7,639 nucleotides of DNA from an uncultured Muribaculaceae bacterium (lineage in GTDB: Bacteria; Bacteroidota; Bacteroidia; Bacteroidales; Muribaculaceae), in contig CAJTUG010000053.1 of assembly GCA_910579605.1 (NCBI GenBank), positions 1,592 through 9,230 of the forward strand, given 5' to 3'. The translations under genes and the position numbers were made by a program. Below, one piece after another: positions 6,986 to 7,639 of the stretch; the first letter of the stretch is position 1; each line of letters starts with the position of its first letter. Below the pieces are notes generated by a model. It made no database searches, was not told the origin of the DNA, and worked only from the letters and a program-made list of their open reading frames with translations.

Positions 6986-7639
6986 CTAAAACGAAAAATG
7001 CATCGCCAATCTAAGCCCATGGCGATCTATCTCATAAGGGACATTTAAATAGGACAATCTCCATACATATTCAAGGCGAAGAATACGGAAGACATTGTCT
7101 AAGCCAGCAGATATTTCCATATATGGTCCTTTATCCATTTTAACAATCCCTGCATCATCTGGAAAAATAAATAATGAAGGATCGTTTTCACCAGGAGTAT
7201 TGGAGCGGTTTAAATTTCCCCAAAGGCCTCTGAACCCTACAATTTCTCTAAGACCTAATTTTTTAATTCCCGGAATCTGGTTGAGAATCAAACCCTCCAT
7301 CCTATATGTGATATCCCAAGAAGCATAAGTTGAATTTATGAATTCAAGAGGATTCATAAGTTCAAAGCTCTGAGGTTGAATAATATAAGAAAGATTGGTA
7401 TTTGGAACAAGTAGTTCCGTAAATGGAGTTCCTTTAGACCATACATGCCCCGCACCCAATGCAATCTCTGCGGTTCCAAATAAGGACATGGAAAACTTTT
7501 TATTAAAATGGAATTCAGTCTTATTTACATTAAACTTTGAACCTAACCCTTTAATACCTAAGACATGCTGAAGAGAAAATACCGGTGCATAATCGTTAAT
7601 AGGAATCCTATAACTTTTTGCCTGATAAAATTTCTCTCC
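6986..7639 (-). CDS. DUF5686-family outer-membrane protein, C-terminal part (5' end outside window)
   Basis: The minus-strand frame is open from the right edge (first codon 7639-7637) to TAG at 6988-6986, giving 217 C-terminal residues. The ATG at 7489 is internal: the 50 codons before it are open and of the same character (for example YAPVFSLQHVLGIKGLG). The stretch is rich in alternating aromatic and polar residues typical of outer-membrane beta strands and ends in Phe (RLAMHFSF), a common C-terminal signal for barrel assembly. The pattern GPYMEISAGLDNVFRILRLE (171-190) followed by YVWRLSYLN resembles the end of DUF5686 proteins of Bacteroidetes. These are usually over 800 residues and often carry an N-terminal carboxypeptidase-regulatory-like domain; that part is not visible here. 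The function of the family is not established. A different Bacteroidetes barrel family remains possible. The gene converges on the aminotransferase gene. Confidence 0.75.
   Translation of the reverse strand, partial: GEKFYQAKSYRIPINDYAPVFSLQHVLGIKGLGSKFNVNKTEFHFNKKFSMSLFGTAEIALGAGHVWSKGTPFTELLVPNTNLSYIIQPQSFELMNPLEFINSTYASWDITYRMEGLILNQIPGIKKLGLREIVGFRGLWGNLNRSNTPGENDPSLFIFPDDAGIVKMDKGPYMEISAGLDNVFRILRLEYVWRLSYLNVPYEIDRHGLRLAMHFSF

Noticed and set aside
1..7639. CRISPR array, tRNA or rRNA gene, insertion sequence, attachment site, or defence/toxin system
   Set aside because: No spaced direct repeats, cloverleaf, transposase motifs or terminal repeats were seen, and all genes are envelope or housekeeping types with short normal gaps.

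Overview
The window looks like chromosomal DNA from a member of the Bacteroidales. The evidence is a pyrG-yidC gene pair, a YidC with lysine where E. coli has the groove arginine, a secreted protein ending in a type IX secretion (T9SS)-like sorting domain, a DUF5686-type outer-membrane barrel protein, start codons without Shine-Dalgarno sequences, and one promoter matching the Bacteroidetes TTTG / TAnnTTTG consensus. I could not assign a family with confidence. The long periplasmic region of YidC loosely recalls Muribaculaceae, but that is only an impression.

Layout. Positions 1-1046 (+) hold the C-terminal ~347 codons of CTP synthase (pyrG, 5' end outside the window). After a 21-base gap without promoter or terminator comes yidC (1068-3119, +), the inner-membrane insertase, so the two are probably co-transcribed. 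A strong intrinsic terminator at 3127-3160 closes that unit. Positions 3193-5652 (+) encode an 819-residue exported protein: signal peptide, NAGPA-type phosphodiester glycosidase domain, two Ig-like/Big_2-like segments, a beta-rich module and a T9SS-like C-terminal sorting domain. In the 70-base gap that follows, a Bacteroidetes promoter and a perfect terminator-like dyad physically overlap (5654-5717). Then comes a class I (subgroup Ib) aspartate aminotransferase (5723-6919, +). A long hairpin at 6936-6976 separates it from a convergent minus-strand gene (6986-7639), the C-terminal 217 residues of a DUF5686-family outer-membrane protein whose 5' end lies beyond the window.

How the genes relate. 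Most of this is housekeeping: nucleotide synthesis, membrane-protein insertion and amino-acid metabolism. Two envelope proteins (the secreted glycosidase-like protein and the DUF5686 barrel) lie on either side of the aminotransferase. I see no shared pathway beyond the pyrG-yidC transcription unit. No gene-free stretch exceeds 300 bases; the longest gap is about 73 bases. I found no tRNA, rRNA, CRISPR array, insertion sequence, defence system or clear sign of recent transfer, and I do not think the window holds a new multi-gene system. The best leads are the promoter/terminator overlap ahead of the aminotransferase gene and the architecture of the secreted glycosidase-like protein.
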